64,000 bases of DNA from Eutypella sp. D-1 (taxonomy: Eukaryota; Ascomycota; Sordariomycetes; Xylariales; Diatrypaceae). The number at the start of each line of letters is the position of its first letter. Positions within the stretch are counted from its first letter, which is position 1. The notes below the pieces were generated by a model, which did not search any database, was not told the origin of the DNA, and worked only from the letters and a program-made list of their open reading frames with translations. The stretch covers positions 434,001 to 498,000 of the forward strand of contig JAJTTP010000003.1 in the NCBI GenBank assembly GCA_023313575.1, given 5' to 3'. The translations under genes and the position numbers were made by a program. Positions 1-13,167 of the stretch are shown piece after piece.

Positions 1-2
1 AA

Positions 3-2437
3 TGTATACAGGAGGCCGACGGCGTCCTGCTGGGCGTATTCAGCTTTGTCGAGGTCGCTAGGCAACAAAGAGGGGAGGATATTCCCAGGCTCTTCCCCGG
101 CTTCGTCATCGGAAGCAATACCGGAGGAAGCTGGCAGAATAACGGTCTAGGACCTCGCGACCCGATCACGTCGAATTTCCTCGATGACGAGGAGGGTGCC
201 ATCGAACCAACTGCCATTCTAGATGGGAAACTTCTCGAGAGACTAGATGAGTACAAGAGGATGCTGACTTCCAGTATCAGGGAACTAGAGAAGAACTTGG
301 GCTTACCCGACAAGATTGTGACCCCCTATCGGCATGAGCTGATTGGTAACAATGTCTGTAACGCCGGCAGCAAAGTATTGGAGATGTTTAGGCCGTGGAT
401 CGCAATGATCGAGTCGATCGACCTGTCGTCGTTAGGGGATAGCTTTCAGACGCCACAGCTTGCTGACCTCAGCACAAACAAGCAAAGCCTTTACGACAAT
501 GTCTCTGACCTTGTTCTAGGGTGTCAGGCAGTGGCTGGACCCTTGAGCGATGAGTGGTCAGAAGTCCGAGGGGAATCTTTGGAGGGACGCCTGGATTACG
601 TGCACTCTTGCGCCCGGGCTCTGGAGACGAACGCTTCCCATATCGGCTTCTCCCTTCAACTCCTGTCAGAACAGGTGCAGATCAACCTACAACGACAAGA
701 CGGGCGGATGCGAGAGGAGCCGTACCCGCCGCTGAAACGGGGAGATTCAACTCCGTACAACCCGACACATGGCCATAACATATCCCAGACCTCGGTCAGG
801 CCACCCCTGATAACGTCCAAATCCTATACTGAAGGCGACATTGGTAAACCCACCTATAGGAAGGGTGGTAACTTGTCGAAAGCAGCGAAGGTTTTGGGAG
901 AAGGTAACCTCCCTGATAGCGTCCAGCCGATCGACGAAACCCCGCCGTTCCTAAAGCTCGACTTTGAACATGACCTTTCTTGGGATCAGAAGACGTCGCC
1001 ACCGTCCATCAAGGGAGGCTCCTTGTTGGCCTTAGCGGAGCAACTTACGCGACATGACAAATTAGACTCGAACTTCAACAATACTTTCCTATTGACCTAC
1101 AGGTCATTTACCACGGCGCGTGAGTTGTTTGAGCTCCTGGTTCAGCGATTCAACATCCAGCCACCAGAGGGCTTGGCAATCCCCGATTTTGATGTGTGGA
1201 GGGACCGCAAGCAGAAGCCAATCCGGTTCCGTGTGGTCAACATCCTGAAGAACTGGTTCGATAATTTCTGGATGGAAGAGCCCAGCGAGGAATCCAAACA
1301 GTTAATTCGGGACGTTTACATATTCGCTAGAGATCACGTGAAGTCCACAGAGACGCCGGGCTCGGGGCCTCTGATGGCAATATTGGATCAACGACTCAAC
1401 AACAGGGAAAACCTGTCAAAGCGCATGATCCAGACGTTCGCACACAATGTGCCCGCGCCAATTATGCCAAAGAACATGAAAAAGCTCAAATTTTTGGACA
1501 TCGACGTCACCGAATTCGCCCGCCAGCTAACAATCATCGAATCTAAGCTCTACGGTAAGATCAAGCCGACGGAGTGTCTTAACAAGAGATGGCAGAAGAA
1601 GATTGGTGAGGGAGAGCCCGAACCAGCACCCAACGTCAAGGCCCTTATTCTGCACTCCAACCAAATGACAAATTGGGTTGCCGAGATGATCTTAGCTCAG
1701 ATGGACGTGAGGAGGCGTGTCATGGTTATCAAGCACTTCGTGGCGGTTGCTGATGTGAGTCTATCAATAAATTTACACGTAGCGATGTGTATCTTTTACT
1801 AACAAACGCTAAAAGAAATGCCGTGGGCTGAACAACTTCTCGACTCTTACGTCAATCATCTCCGCACTTGGTACCGCGCCCATCGCGCGTTTGAAGCGAA
1901 CCTGGGACCAAGTTCCCGCCCGGATAAATGCAACTTTAGAGACCATGAGGACACTCATGGCAGGCACGAAGAATTTCAGCGAATACCGCGAGGCTCTCCA
2001 TGCAGCCAATCCACCTTGCATTCCATTCTTTGGTATGTCATTAGCCAAGAGCCGTGCCCCCCCATGTTGGCTCCCGTGATGACTAATACGGTTGAACTAC
2101 AGGCGTGTACCTCACAGATTTGACCTTTATCGAGGATGGTATTCCATCCATTACCAAGAAGACTAACCTGATCAATTTTGCCAAGCGAGCTAAGACTGCC
2201 GAGGTGATTCGTGATGTACAACAGTACCAGAATGCTCCCTACTCACTGGCGCCCGTGCCGGAGCTACAGGATTACATTTTGAGTAACATGCAGGCGGCCG
2301 GTGACGTACACGAGATGTACGATAAGAGCTTGATGGTAGAGCCGCGTGAGCGGGAAGATGAGAAAATCGTGAGGTACGTGAATCTGAGGATACAACAAAT
2401 GGCGGTCTCTCATGGCCAGCTGAACTTCGGCGGGTGA
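3..2437 (+). CDS. CDC25-type Ras guanine nucleotide exchange factor, 5' end outside the window
   Basis: Exons 3-1754, 1816-2032 and 2103-2437; the frame is open from the left edge, so the N-terminus is missing. The visible 767 residues hold a RasGEF N-terminal (REM) module at about 330-460, with TFLLTYRSFTT. The catalytic CDC25 domain follows at about 495-740: it contains KCRGLNNFSTLTSIISAL, RLKRTWDQV and YLTDLTFIEDG, the family hallmarks. The two introns (61 and 70 nt) have GTGAGT/GTATGT donors and TTACTAAC/GACTAAT branch sites, and splicing restores the catalytic domain without a break. Known role of the family: GDP release from Ras on the plasma membrane, feeding cAMP/PKA or MAPK signalling. 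Some fungal members carry an N-terminal SH3 domain, which would lie outside this window. Whether this is the Cdc25 or the Bud5 type cannot be decided from the C-terminal part. Confidence 0.93.
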
Positions 2438-4783
2438 CCCGTTGCGGGATTTGTATAAATCTCAAACACATTTTCCCCACTGCAGGATGCAACCAACTTT
2501 TTATACCTAACAACTTTGACATTCCAGACCAAGGGCTTACTTGAATGCTCCGTAATATAGGGTCCTAGCCGAATCTGGCTTCCTCTAAAGCTGCATACGC
2601 TTGCCCGCCCGCCCGTCAACGGTATGCATGCAGTGTGCGTCAGGCGCAATCCTGCATGTCGCGCTGACAACGCCATTCCCATGTGCGACCGGTTCATTTC
2701 TGTTGTGCAACAGCAAGAAGTTCCATGCTTAACAGATTGGGTTACCGCTCCGCACGTTGGTCTCGGGGCCGCTGGCAGCAGGTGGAGTCGAGAGAATGTG
2801 AGCAACCCTGTCCGAAGGGTTCTTTCCCGAGACCCATGGAAAGACGGGCCAATACCGGGCACTTACAACCGAGCTGTGTCAAGAGTCCCCCTGGTCAGTG
2901 TGCGTGTACTCTGTGTGCGACTCGGAGGCATAACGTGACGCAGGTGACACTACGTCTGCCCGCTCTCTTCCCCCTTATGAGAAATCGGTCGCTGAAAACG
3001 GAAACGCCTAGCGGGATGCGCAGCGCAAACATGGCATGTTTAAAGAAATAGGCGTGGTGTAACGGCACCCACGCCCGGGCCGCCGGCGCCGTCGCACGAG
3101 TCAGGCAAGGGGGGTTGGTGGGATATATAGCCAAGGGGAGTTCGGGAACGGTCTACTCCGGATGGGATAGGATAGGAAGGGATGGGAGGGGTGGCTTTCC
3201 CCGGAAAGCCGATGGAGGAGGCTAAAGAATTATATAGGATCGAGATACCCTTTCTCGTTCTAGGACAAGATTTCGATTCATATATAGATAAGTGATGGGC
3301 TTTGGGGGGGCCGGGCGGGGTACTATGATCATGGGCCCCAGCCCGTCGGTGTATACCATCGTCATCATCCGAAATCACACCATAGAGTCGGAGAGACAGA
3401 TATCAAATCATGGCTAGCCAGCAGTTTCCCCCAGTTACCAAAGGCTATTCCTTCACAAGTGTCACGTCCCCACTCCTCTCCACATTTGTTTTAATGGTCT
3501 GACCTATCCGGTTTGCTTTTCCTTAGGTATTTCATATATCTCCTACTATCTGCTGTGCTCTCTTTCAACTATTCCCATTCCTTTCTTTTTATATGTATAT
3601 ATATAGACCTCGACAGAAGACCGACTACCTACTTACCTGAGGAAGGATCCTTACCTCGGTTGAAGGTGGAACGGACAGACGGAGCAGGTGTCTCAAGACA
3701 TGTATATATAAGTTCTAGCGAAAGAGCAAGAAAGAAAGTGAGAGCACATCTCAGAATTTCATTTGTTTAAATGCATACATACATACATATATGTATTACG
3801 CACGCAATTGGCGTCCCGTCCCATCGCGTAACGTGCCACCGTCCGTCACCTCACTCCTCACTTCTATCTGGGTCGTGTAGACAGACATCAATGGATTAAC
3901 CTGCTTCTACATGTAGTGGACCTACCTAGGTAGTTCATAGTTACCACGTAACTGAACCCGCCTAATTATGTTCATGCACGTCCCCGCCCCCGTTCTCCTT
4001 ACACGACATGTCCAGTCCGGTAGTACTGTGCCCTGGCTATGCAGTATGGAATGAGTTCAGTTAAGCTTAATTGCTTTGTGCATGGATAGACAGACGGACG
4101 GACGGAAGAGTAGAGAGGTCTTCCAAGGTAAATCATATATGTAGGATGTGTGTAGGTAGTAAGTAGCCAAAGCAGGATTGGTTGGCATTAGGTAAGGTGC
4201 CTGGATCCTGTGTCTCTTTTTATCTCTTCATACTTACTTAGCTTACTCGATCTCCTGGTATTAAGGTGAGGTACGTAGGCCATATATATTCAATATAAGC
4301 CAGGGCCAACTTCAACATGAAAAAGGGAGCGGCCAGGCGGGGTCAGCGGGGTGAGGGGAGAACATGGACGGGAAAGAAGGCATATTGGCGAGGTGCACCT
4401 CTATCCGTATCCTTCGTGTGCGCTGCGCGTGTAGCAAGGTGGAGGTTGGATATTATTATGAGGCCGACGTGGGAGATCGGAGATCGGGTAGGACAATTTG
4501 CTTAGTTCACGAGAGGCATTGACTGGTTACCCTGAGGTATGGGGAGAGGATAATAGCGATATATCGATCGTTCGAGTCAGCGGAAAACAGAATTTAGAAT
4601 TTGGTCTACCTATGTATCTATCTATGCATACCCGATCATATCATTTATAACGATTACGTAGTATATATATATCAATGTACGTACTAAACATACATTATCA
4701 CCGCCCCTCCCTACCCCTTAATCTCTGAACTACGTCGCCAATGAAGAAGACAACCGCAGAGAGAACTCTCGGGCCCGGTGTGT
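2438..4783. other. intergenic spacer between convergent RasGEF and NRDE-2 genes
   Basis: I see no supported gene. The stretch holds short T/C-rich and TATATA tracts, a (GACG)n-like run near 4088-4107 (GACAGACGGACGGACGG) and one copy of the palindrome TACCTAGGTA at 3923. It must contain both 3' UTRs. Short open frames here lack protein-like composition and splice continuity. Confidence 0.6.
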
Positions 4784-7700
4784 TTACCGCCCCCACCGCT
4801 CGATAAACTCCGGCATCTCGACGTGCACCCGGAGGCCCTTGTCACAGAGGGTATGGTAGACGGAGCGGAGCTCGTCGGCGTCGAGCAGCGCGCCCGCGCC
4901 CACACCCATGCCCGCAAACATCACGTCCCGCGACCACGGACAGTGCGACAGGGCGCGGTAGAACGCGTCGCGCGCGCGCCGCGCGGCGTCGTGGCGGCTG
5001 CAGAACCGCACGTATGCCGTCCAGAGGCCGGGGTGGTGTTCGCGGCAGCAGGGGTTGTTGTCGGTGGTGGTGGGGGTCGCGAGGGCCCGCTCGAATGCTG
5101 CCCGCGCCGTATGCGAGTTCCCGGTGCGCGCCTCGTGGCGGATCGCGAAGGCGCGAGTGGCGACGCCGTCGCCGCCAGTTCCGCGTCCTAGTTGGGCTGC
5201 CGCCGCTATTGCCGGCGCGGGGGCGAAGACCACGCCGTCGAGGACCGAGCGCACCCTGTCGTCGATGCCGAGGCGCGTCTCCTTCCACGCCAATAGGCTG
5301 AGAAACAGCGTGTTGCCGGGGAAGAAGGCGATGTAGCCGAGGAGTTGCTCTCGCAGGAACCCGGGCCGGTACGGTCTACATGTACACGATTGTGTTAGCT
5401 GCATACTTTCTGTACCGAGGAGTGAGATAGGTCAATAAAGAGACAAGAGTTACTTACCCTTTGCTGGCGTGGAGATAGAGAAGCCGCGCCGCGAACTGGA
5501 GAAGCTCCTCGTGCGCCGGGCTGTGCGCGAGCCCGCGGGCGGCGAACTCCGCGGTACAGCCGGAGATGCTGGCCATGGCCGACCATATGTCGCCCTGGCC
5601 TCCGGAGGACGGCTCTCGGTTGCTCTTCGCCGTCAGGTATTCCAGCAGCGCCAGGCCCCTAGCGTACACGACGGCGCGTGCTGGGGCCCCCGATGACAAC
5701 AGGTAGTCCCGGTTCGAGGCGAGGTGGTTCCTCGTCTTGAGGATCTGGGATGGGGTCGCCTGCTCGTCGCCGAGGGGTGGAGGTATTTCGCAACAGAGAC
5801 GCTGAGTACTCGTGCCCAGCGCCTCGTCTTCTAGTTCCATCCATGCCCAGGTGATTCGTAAGCGGCACCGGTCGTCGTCTGAGAGCGCCGGCAAGCCAAT
5901 GGCCGCGGCCACCACGTTGCGCGCGGCGGCTTTGTTTGACCGCGCCCACTCGAGGATGGCGTAGCCCTCGTACAGATCCACGTTGGTGGGGTCTTGCTTG
6001 AGGAGGGCCTTTGCCGTCTTCTTTTCGCTGCCAGGCTCGTTAAGAGATTCGAAGGCTAGGTAGTAGGGGCCAAGTTCCTTAACGCCGAACGAGCGGACGA
6101 GTTGCTTGAGCGTCGTTGATAGCCATCTGTATTGATCCGGCGGCATGTGCTCCCGGATCCGGTTCAGGTATCTGAACCAGTTCTGGGAAGGGAACAGCAC
6201 CTCGGGCGTTCTGCGAATCGACGGGTAAGCATGTGAAAAGTCGGGTTTCCTGACCGTCTCCTCGCTTGGACTTGGACTTGGACTTTGGTTGGACCCATGC
6301 TCGTCTGTGCCGTCATGGCCGGTAAACAAGTCTGTCGGACTACGGACGACAAAGGCATCCCGTGAAATACCACGCACGTGTTTCCAACAGTCAAACGCAG
6401 GCGGGAGCTGAGCGAAAGCTAAGAATGCGTCTAGGAGTTGTCTATAGATGCTGGGAATGACATGCGTTGGGAAGTAGGGCAGGAGATCTTGGAGATCCCC
6501 GTACATGACCACGCGGTACGGGTCGTCTTCGGCGTCGTCGTCCAGAGTCCGCGCCGGCAATGTTGCCATCGAAGCCCTGTGATGTTCAATAATCGCCCAC
6601 GCCTTGAAGCCATCCCTGGTGTTCGGTGTTGGGGGCCGGACGGAGGTCTTAGGCTCGGGGGGCTCCTGATCACCGGCTCCTTCTTGAAACGCTGCCCATC
6701 CTCGAGCCATGTCTTCCCCAAGTCGAGCAACTTCGCTCTCCCAAAAGGCCTCAAAGCTCGGCGGTGCTAGGTCGTCATCATTTTCAGGGGTCACGGCCGG
6801 GCGACAGAACGTCAGCTCGAGCACGGCCTGCCACAGAGCTGTTCCGAGCTCGCGAAAGCCGGCGTCCGCCACGAAGCAGGTCATCCTCAGAAATACGTAG
6901 ACCAGCTGCTCGTAAAAGGGGGCCGGGTCTGACGACGCCGGGAGTCCCGTGGCCTCGGCCCTGATGAGCCGCAGCCGCTCAGCGTACAGCTTCTTGATCT
7001 CGTCGTACTGGAACGTTGCCAGGGTGGTCTGCCGGTAATTGACGTACGCCCGCCACATCTCGAAATCGGTGCCGTATTTCTGCATGGCGTCCTTCCAGCG
7101 CTTGTCTAGATTCCTGGCATCCCAGACCCTCGCGCCCTCGTGCATGATCCTCAGCTGTAGCGCGAGGCGCTGCGAGTCTGTGGTCGCGTGCGACACGGCT
7201 TTCTCGAGCATGCTCAGTTTGATGTCCGCGTAGCTCCTTATCTCCGCCGAGCTGGGACCGCCGCCACCACCCGGCCCCGCGTTCAGAAGGACATCCTGAT
7301 GGTCTACCAACGCAAGCCAGGCCTCGATATCTTCCGGGTGCTCTCGCGTTCTCCTGGATAGCTCAACGGACCTGGCCGTCACGGGGTCATCCGCTCCTTT
7401 CCAGCCCGACCCGGCGGACGAGTCGCTGTCATACTCTTCGTCGCTGTCAGAGTGCTCGTGCGGCTTGGCCTTCCCGTGGATAGACCTGTACGAAGGGCCC
7501 TCATCACCAGACAGCGCCTCCGGCTCGCCATCGTCTCGTTTCCTTCTTTTCGACGGCCGCAACGCTATGAAATCGGAGTCGGTGGCCGCGTCCTGAGCCT
7601 CTTCTTTCCGCACCCTGACCGTCACCAGGCGAGACTTGCGCCGCGCACCCTGGGCCAGGAGGCTCCTCCTGTCGCCGCCTAGCAGGGAGCGGCCCTCGTG

Positions 7701-8231
7701 AAAGCCGCGGATGAAGAACTCGTCGTGGTTGCCGGCGCGGTCAATCCTCATGAAGCCGTCGGCACCGAGGACGCGGCCGGACCCGAAGCGCCGGTACTCC
7801 GGGACGCCGCGGCGGTCGTTAGTCCCGTACCGCCTGATGAGCGGATCGCCTCGCCTGTCGAAGACGAAGAGGCCGCCGCTGTTGTCGCCATCGCGATCTT
7901 TCTGCTGGGTGGAGGAGGAAGACCTCTCCGATACGCGGGCAGGGAGAGGAGCATGCGGATCAAACCGGGGCTCGGATGCGGCTACTGCTGGACGGTGGTG
8001 CCGATCGGCGTCCCGTGAGTGGCCGACACTTCTCGTCCCAGCTGACGAGACGCGATGGCCGCCTCCGTCCCTAGCGCGCCTCGACTCCTCATAGCCCCTC
8101 TCCACTTCCCCGTGGGGAGTTGGAGTACTCTTGGGAGGCAGGGAGGAGGTCTTTACGGACGGTTCCTCTTCCTTGGGCTTAAAGGAGGAGAACTTGGGCA
8201 CCGGTCTCTTCCTTGCCTCCTTGGACGACAT
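4784..8231 (-). CDS. nrde2: NRDE-2 family nuclear RNA-silencing/RNA-surveillance factor
   Basis: Exons 8231-5458 and 5375-4784 give 1,121 residues. The 82-nt intron has donor GTAAGT and branch CTAAC; using the nearer AG after GTATGC would put a stop in frame, so the acceptor after CATGTAG is chosen. The N-terminus (MSSKEARKRPVPKFSSFKP) is basic and low in complexity, as usual for NRDE-2. The block RRTREHPEDIEAWLALVDHQ at about 290 opens the conserved region, followed by HAT/TPR-like helical repeats to the end. Known relatives are C. elegans NRDE-2, fission yeast Nrl1 and human NRDE2, which bind the helicase Mtr4/Mtl1 and act in splicing surveillance, R-loop control and heterochromatic small-RNA pathways in the nucleus. 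The same role here is inferred. The start ATG at 8231 matches the family N-terminus. Confidence 0.9.
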
Positions 8232-10209
8232 AGCAGGTCCGGATTATTATTATGATTATTTATTGATATCTCTTCTCGTTTTCTTTTCTTTTCTTTTCTT
8301 GTAGAGTCCCATCTACTTACCCCCTAATTGGAGGGATGTTCTGGGAACAGCAGGAGCCGAGTAAGCACATGCCAAGCTCAGTTACTAGGTACGTGTGCGG
8401 ATTTTGATTGTTGGGGTTGGCAGCTGCCTGCAACTGCTCGCATGTTCTCTCATGTATGATTTTGGGGGATATGCGCCATCGGAACCTGACGTGGGGGTAT
8501 TTTTTAGGTTCTGGGGCGGAGTTAAGAACGTCACTTTGGAACCTGGAAGAAGGAGAAGAAGTTAGAGAATGTTGTGGTGCGAAACTCGTACAGGTGAAAC
8601 AAGACGTTGGTCAACGTTGGCGTTGTTGGCGTTGTTGGCTGACGTTATTGTTGGCTGGTGTGTGGGATATGGTGGTGGTGGCTATCCGCCCCGGATACAT
8701 ACAAGTATGTACTCAAAATTTGGACTTCGTACTACGAATCTACGACCTCTACGACCTCTACGACCCAAAACTTGCTGTGGTTGGTTGGCTGGTTAGCCAG
8801 CTGCTCCAGTGCTATCTATACATATCTCTACAGTACCTAAGTAGTATGTATGGTCATTTAGCACGTGCTTATAGTCTCGTGCAGATGATCTCATTAGCGC
8901 ATGTTCTAGCTCTAGCGCGCGTCCTCCTGCCCGTTAATGCCTGCATGGAGCAACACAATCTGACGAAGGACATCAGATACATATACTTGAGTATCAATTT
9001 ATTCTATGTAGAGAGAGGCCTTAGGAGTTGAAATTACCTAGGTATATAAGTACATATATATTAGTGAGTAAGTACTTCGCTACGTCTGTATCGTGTAGTT
9101 ATGTATTGTCTGTACATACTTACTTAAAGCACCTAAGCCGTCTTATTAGGTGATAGGTAGCAAAACCAAGGCTTGGGACCCCGCTAATGAGCATTTAGGT
9201 AGGTTGCTAGGTATGTATGTAGATATGTAGGGGCATGTATGTACATAGTTCCATGAATGTTGATCTCGTTGATCCCGAGGTCCTCTTACTGTACCTAAGT
9301 AGGGTAATTATGTATTTTCATCTCTTTATCACACTCACTTCAAGGTTGTCTTTTTTTTTTCTTTTCCATCGTCATCCTCCTCTTCCTGCTTCCTCCTCCT
9401 TTCAATTCATAAGTACCCGTGGTCGCTCTTTAAGGTTATTAAGGTTGGGGTAATAACCTCACACCTTGTAACTTGTTATACATAATTTTATAACCTTAAC
9501 TTCTTTCGTATAACATTCACTGTTCCGTCATCGTCATACCTCAGACCTTGCTTTTACCTCCTTACCTTTCTCGATCCCAGATAGTCATAGTCACCCGACC
9601 ATTCTACCCCCTCCACCCTTCCCTCATGCTCACCATTTGACACGGCCACTTTCCACTTTAGAGTTGTAAGGCCATACTCCCGAAGAATAAATTCTGGAGA
9701 CCAAATCAATATCTATCTATGCCTTAATGCGCCATCTCTATCTACATGTCTTACGATGCGATATATTCGTAACCGATCAACGTCAAAATCCAACTCTGTC
9801 TCCACCGATCTACTCCGGCCTCCTCTCTCTCATTTCTAGGCATTCGCCATAGCGCCACAGCGGCGAACCACGAATCGTTTTAATTGTTAGGAGGCGCCTG
9901 CTAAGGGAAACTGCTGACAACATTTCTGTCTTTCTGTGTGTGTGTGCCAACTAACCTTGGAACCTTGGGGGATATGCTGTCTCTTTACTAGAGATCTATG
10001 GTAGAACACCTTGGATATATTTCTTCGATGCTGTGATATCAAAGAATCAAGTGCCCTAGAACATAATCTCCATTGCAGATTCACCTCACGTAGTTGACTA
10101 CCTGAAGGACCCTACTGAAGGACCCTACTCAACGTCTAGAGATCAAAGGGCTATTGCGTCCATTGCCTCTCTCTTGACTCTACCTATTTAAGTAGGTATT
10201 CAAGTAGCC
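8232..10209. other. divergent promoter region of NRDE-2 and CLC genes
   Basis: About 2 kb without a supported gene. It contains a GTTGTTGGC-type repeat at about 8612-8656, a CGACCTCTA triplication at about 8741-8763, one TACCTAGGTA copy at 9035, a T run near 9351-9362, a (TG)n run near 9937-9947 and a direct repeat of TGAAGGACCCTAC at about 10103-10128. A 207-codon open frame at 8408-9031 starts with TTG and looks spurious. Confidence 0.55.
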
Positions 10210-13167
10210 ATGGCCGACGATCCCAACGACGAAAGCCCCGTGCAGGCTTCTCAAGCTTCTCAAGCTTCTCAAGGACCGATACTTCAGTCAGCGCCCACTT
10301 CCCCAACATATACTCGTCGTCAGCCGAGGAGACGATCTAGGAGGCATTCGCTCTCTGAGGATCAGCCAGACGAGACCACATCTTTGTTACGCCCTGCTCA
10401 CTCCCGAGTCCGCATTCAGAGTGCTTCTGGCACCTCCCGGAGAAACCTTTCGAGAAATCATAGTTATCATGGTACGCCTTGTTCGCCTCGTATTTACCTC
10501 GAGCATCCCGAACCTACACGGACCTCGCAGTTTTCGCTAACGTGCTTCAATCCATTGGCATCAGGCTCTACCTATACCCCCAAGTACCATGATCGACATG
10601 CCTCCTTTGGTCAGCGGCTGATTCAGGCCCTCGCCGACCGCCCTGAATCTAGGGCCGATTCGAGATGGCCGATATTTCAGGATGAGCGCGTTTGGTATGA
10701 CCAGTTCACTTCCACCGACTGGGTCCGCGACAGCATAGCAGATTCCTATCGAGTCAAGAGCCTCCAAAACCGGAAGGATTTTTGGGGAAGACTTATCGTC
10801 TTGTTTGATGGAGCCCAGGGCTGGATACTGAGTGCCGTCGTTGGTTTCCTTGTAGCCGTTGTGGCATACTGCGTTGACGTGGCCGAGACGACCGTATTCG
10901 ACTTCAAAGACGGCTATTGCAAAAAGGGATGGTATCATAGGGAGAAGGTACTGGCTTACTCTGGGGTTGCCTTTCATTCTGATGACGCGAGTTGACTGAT
11001 ATTTGAATATTTGCTGACATGGGTGTTCCAGGTATGTTGCCCTCATGGCCCATGTACCGACTGGCGGTCTTGGTCGGAAGTCCTGGGCGGGCAACCCTTC
11101 GGGGGAAAGGGAACGGCGTTCGCGGCATATTTTTTTGCTGTGCTGGTCCTCGCCATTCTGGCCTGCCTATTGACCCTATTAACGAAAACCATTGTCCCAT
11201 CAGCTTATCGGATGACAACGATGGACGAAAACTTGGCTGCCGACATTCACCATTCGCCTGACGACAACACCCATGATGATGATCATGATGAAGATCAAGA
11301 TCATAGTCCGAAGCCGCCCCCACCAGAGCAGATCGCCCCTCCAATGATCTACTATTCCGCTGCGGGCAGTGGTGTGGCTGAAGTTCGAGTCATTCTTAGT
11401 GGATTCGTGCTTCATGGCTTCCTCGGCCTGAAGACACTAGTAATCAAAGCTGTCGGCTTGGTCCTAAGTGTTGCTTCCGGTCTAAGCTTAGGAAAGGAGG
11501 GTCCATACGTTCACATTGCGACTTGCATTGGCAACATTTGTTGTCGAATATTCGCCAAATATGATAAGAACGACGCTAAGAGGCGTGAGGTCTTGTCTGC
11601 CGCTGCCGCTGCGGGTGTTGTCGTTGCCTTTGGTGCCCCTCTAGGTGGCGTCCTCTTCGGTCTTGAAGAGGTGGCCTACTTTTTCCCGGCCAAGACCCTC
11701 TTCCGTACGTTCTTTTGCTGCATTGTCGCGGCGTTGTCTCTCAAGTTCCTCAATCCATACGGCACAAACAAGATTGTCTTATTCGAGGTCCGCTATAAGA
11801 TCGACTGGGAATGGTTTGAACTCGCGGGCTTCATCCTGGTCGGAGTTCTCGGCGGGGCTGCCGGTGCATTATTTATCAAAGCCTCGCGTAGCTGGGCACA
11901 GACCTTTCGGAAGGTTCCCATCATCAAGAGGTACCCGATAGTAGAGGTCATCTTGGTCGCCATTGTAACTGCACTCACCAGCTACTGGAATGTTCTAACC
12001 AAACTTCCCGTCGCCAAGCTGCTCTTGAATGTCGCTGCTCCATGCGATGAGGATGTGGAAGACGAAGTCGGACTTTGCCCTTCGTCTGTTGACGACATTC
12101 CCGGTATTATACGCATGCTCTTGATCGCCTTCCTTATCAAGGGCTTCCTCACCACCATTACATTTGGCATCAAAGTGCCTGCCGGTATCTACGTCCCTTC
12201 CATGGTGGTGGGTGGCCTTATGGGTCGGATCGTCGGTCATTTGATGCAATGGATTGTTCTCACTTTTCCTAACGCGGGAATATGGGGTACTTGCCCTCTT
12301 GTCCAAACGACTACATGCGTTCAGCCGGGCGTGTACGGCTTAATCGCCGCCGGGTCGACGATGTGCGGAGTCACGCGACTGTCCGTTACCCTGGCGGTCA
12401 TTCTATTTGAGCTAACCGGGAGCCTGGACTACGTGCTCCCCTTCTCTCTCGCCATTCTCTGCGCCAAATGGACGGCCGACGCCCTGGAGCACCACAGCGT
12501 CTACGACCTCCTCATCAATATGAATGCCTATCCGTTCCTGGATAACAAGCACAAACCGATATTCACCTCGGAACTGGGCGACATCGTTCCACGGATCCGT
12601 CTTGAGCGCGTGATAGACATCACGAACTCGCCCACGGTGCCAGCCACTGGCCTCCGCGCGAAGCTCGAGCTTCTACACCGGACCGGCGAGATTGATGGCG
12701 GACTGCCGGTTCTCCGGGAAGGCGTGCTGGTCGGCCTCATTCCCGCTCCCGATCTCGAGTACGCGCTCGACAAGTTGCCGGACGAGTCGTCCAGCTTCTG
12801 CCTAATGACCAGCGTACCGAGCATCGAGGATGACGACGATGACGATCCTGAATCAGACCCTACCGACTTCACGCAATTCATCGACCCCGCGCCTATCGCA
12901 CTCGACATAGCCTCCCCGATGGACCTCGTCTACGAGTGCTTCGTCAAGCTCGGTCTGCGCTATATCTGCGTCACGCGGGGTGGACGCTTTGCCGGTATTG
13001 TATGTGGAAACCCCCCACCCCCCAAACTCACCGGGCCTTTACTTTTTCTTCACTCGCAATCCTGCTCGCAACTACCCAGCTAATTCTTCGTCTCCCATCT
13101 GTAGGTCCACAAGAAAACATTCGTCAAGTACGTCCGTGAGCTCGACGAGCAGCAACATGCCGGATAG
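10210..13167 (+). CDS. CLC-family chloride/proton antiporter (Gef1/ClC-5-like) with C-terminal CBS pair
   Basis: Exons 10210-10947, 11032-12999 and 13105-13167; 922 residues. All junctions are phase 0, and splicing the last exon replaces a spurious C-terminus with VHKKTFVKYVRELDEQ, a proper end for CBS2. Signature motifs: GSGVAE, then GKEGPYVHIA (gating Glu at about 402), FGLEEV (second Glu at about 459) and GIKVPAGIYVPSM. The two glutamates are 57 residues apart, as between E211 and E268 of ClC-5, so I predict Cl-/H+ exchange rather than a channel. The cytosolic tail from about 770 holds two CBS domains separated by an acidic linker. Unusual points are a His/Asp-rich loop at about 307-340 and Ala where animal relatives have Pro in GSGIP. 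Likely location, from family knowledge: Golgi, vacuolar or endosomal membrane. The N-terminal 120 residues are Ser/Arg-rich and contain three tandem QAS units. Confidence 0.94.

Noticed and set aside
5376..5457. Nearer acceptor at 5399-5400 for the nrde2 intron
   Set aside because: It would place TAA directly in frame after the junction.
8408..9031. 207-codon plus-strand frame between nrde2 and the CLC gene
   Set aside because: It starts with TTG, runs through GTTGTTGGC and CGACCTCTA repeats and has no domain-like content or splice support.
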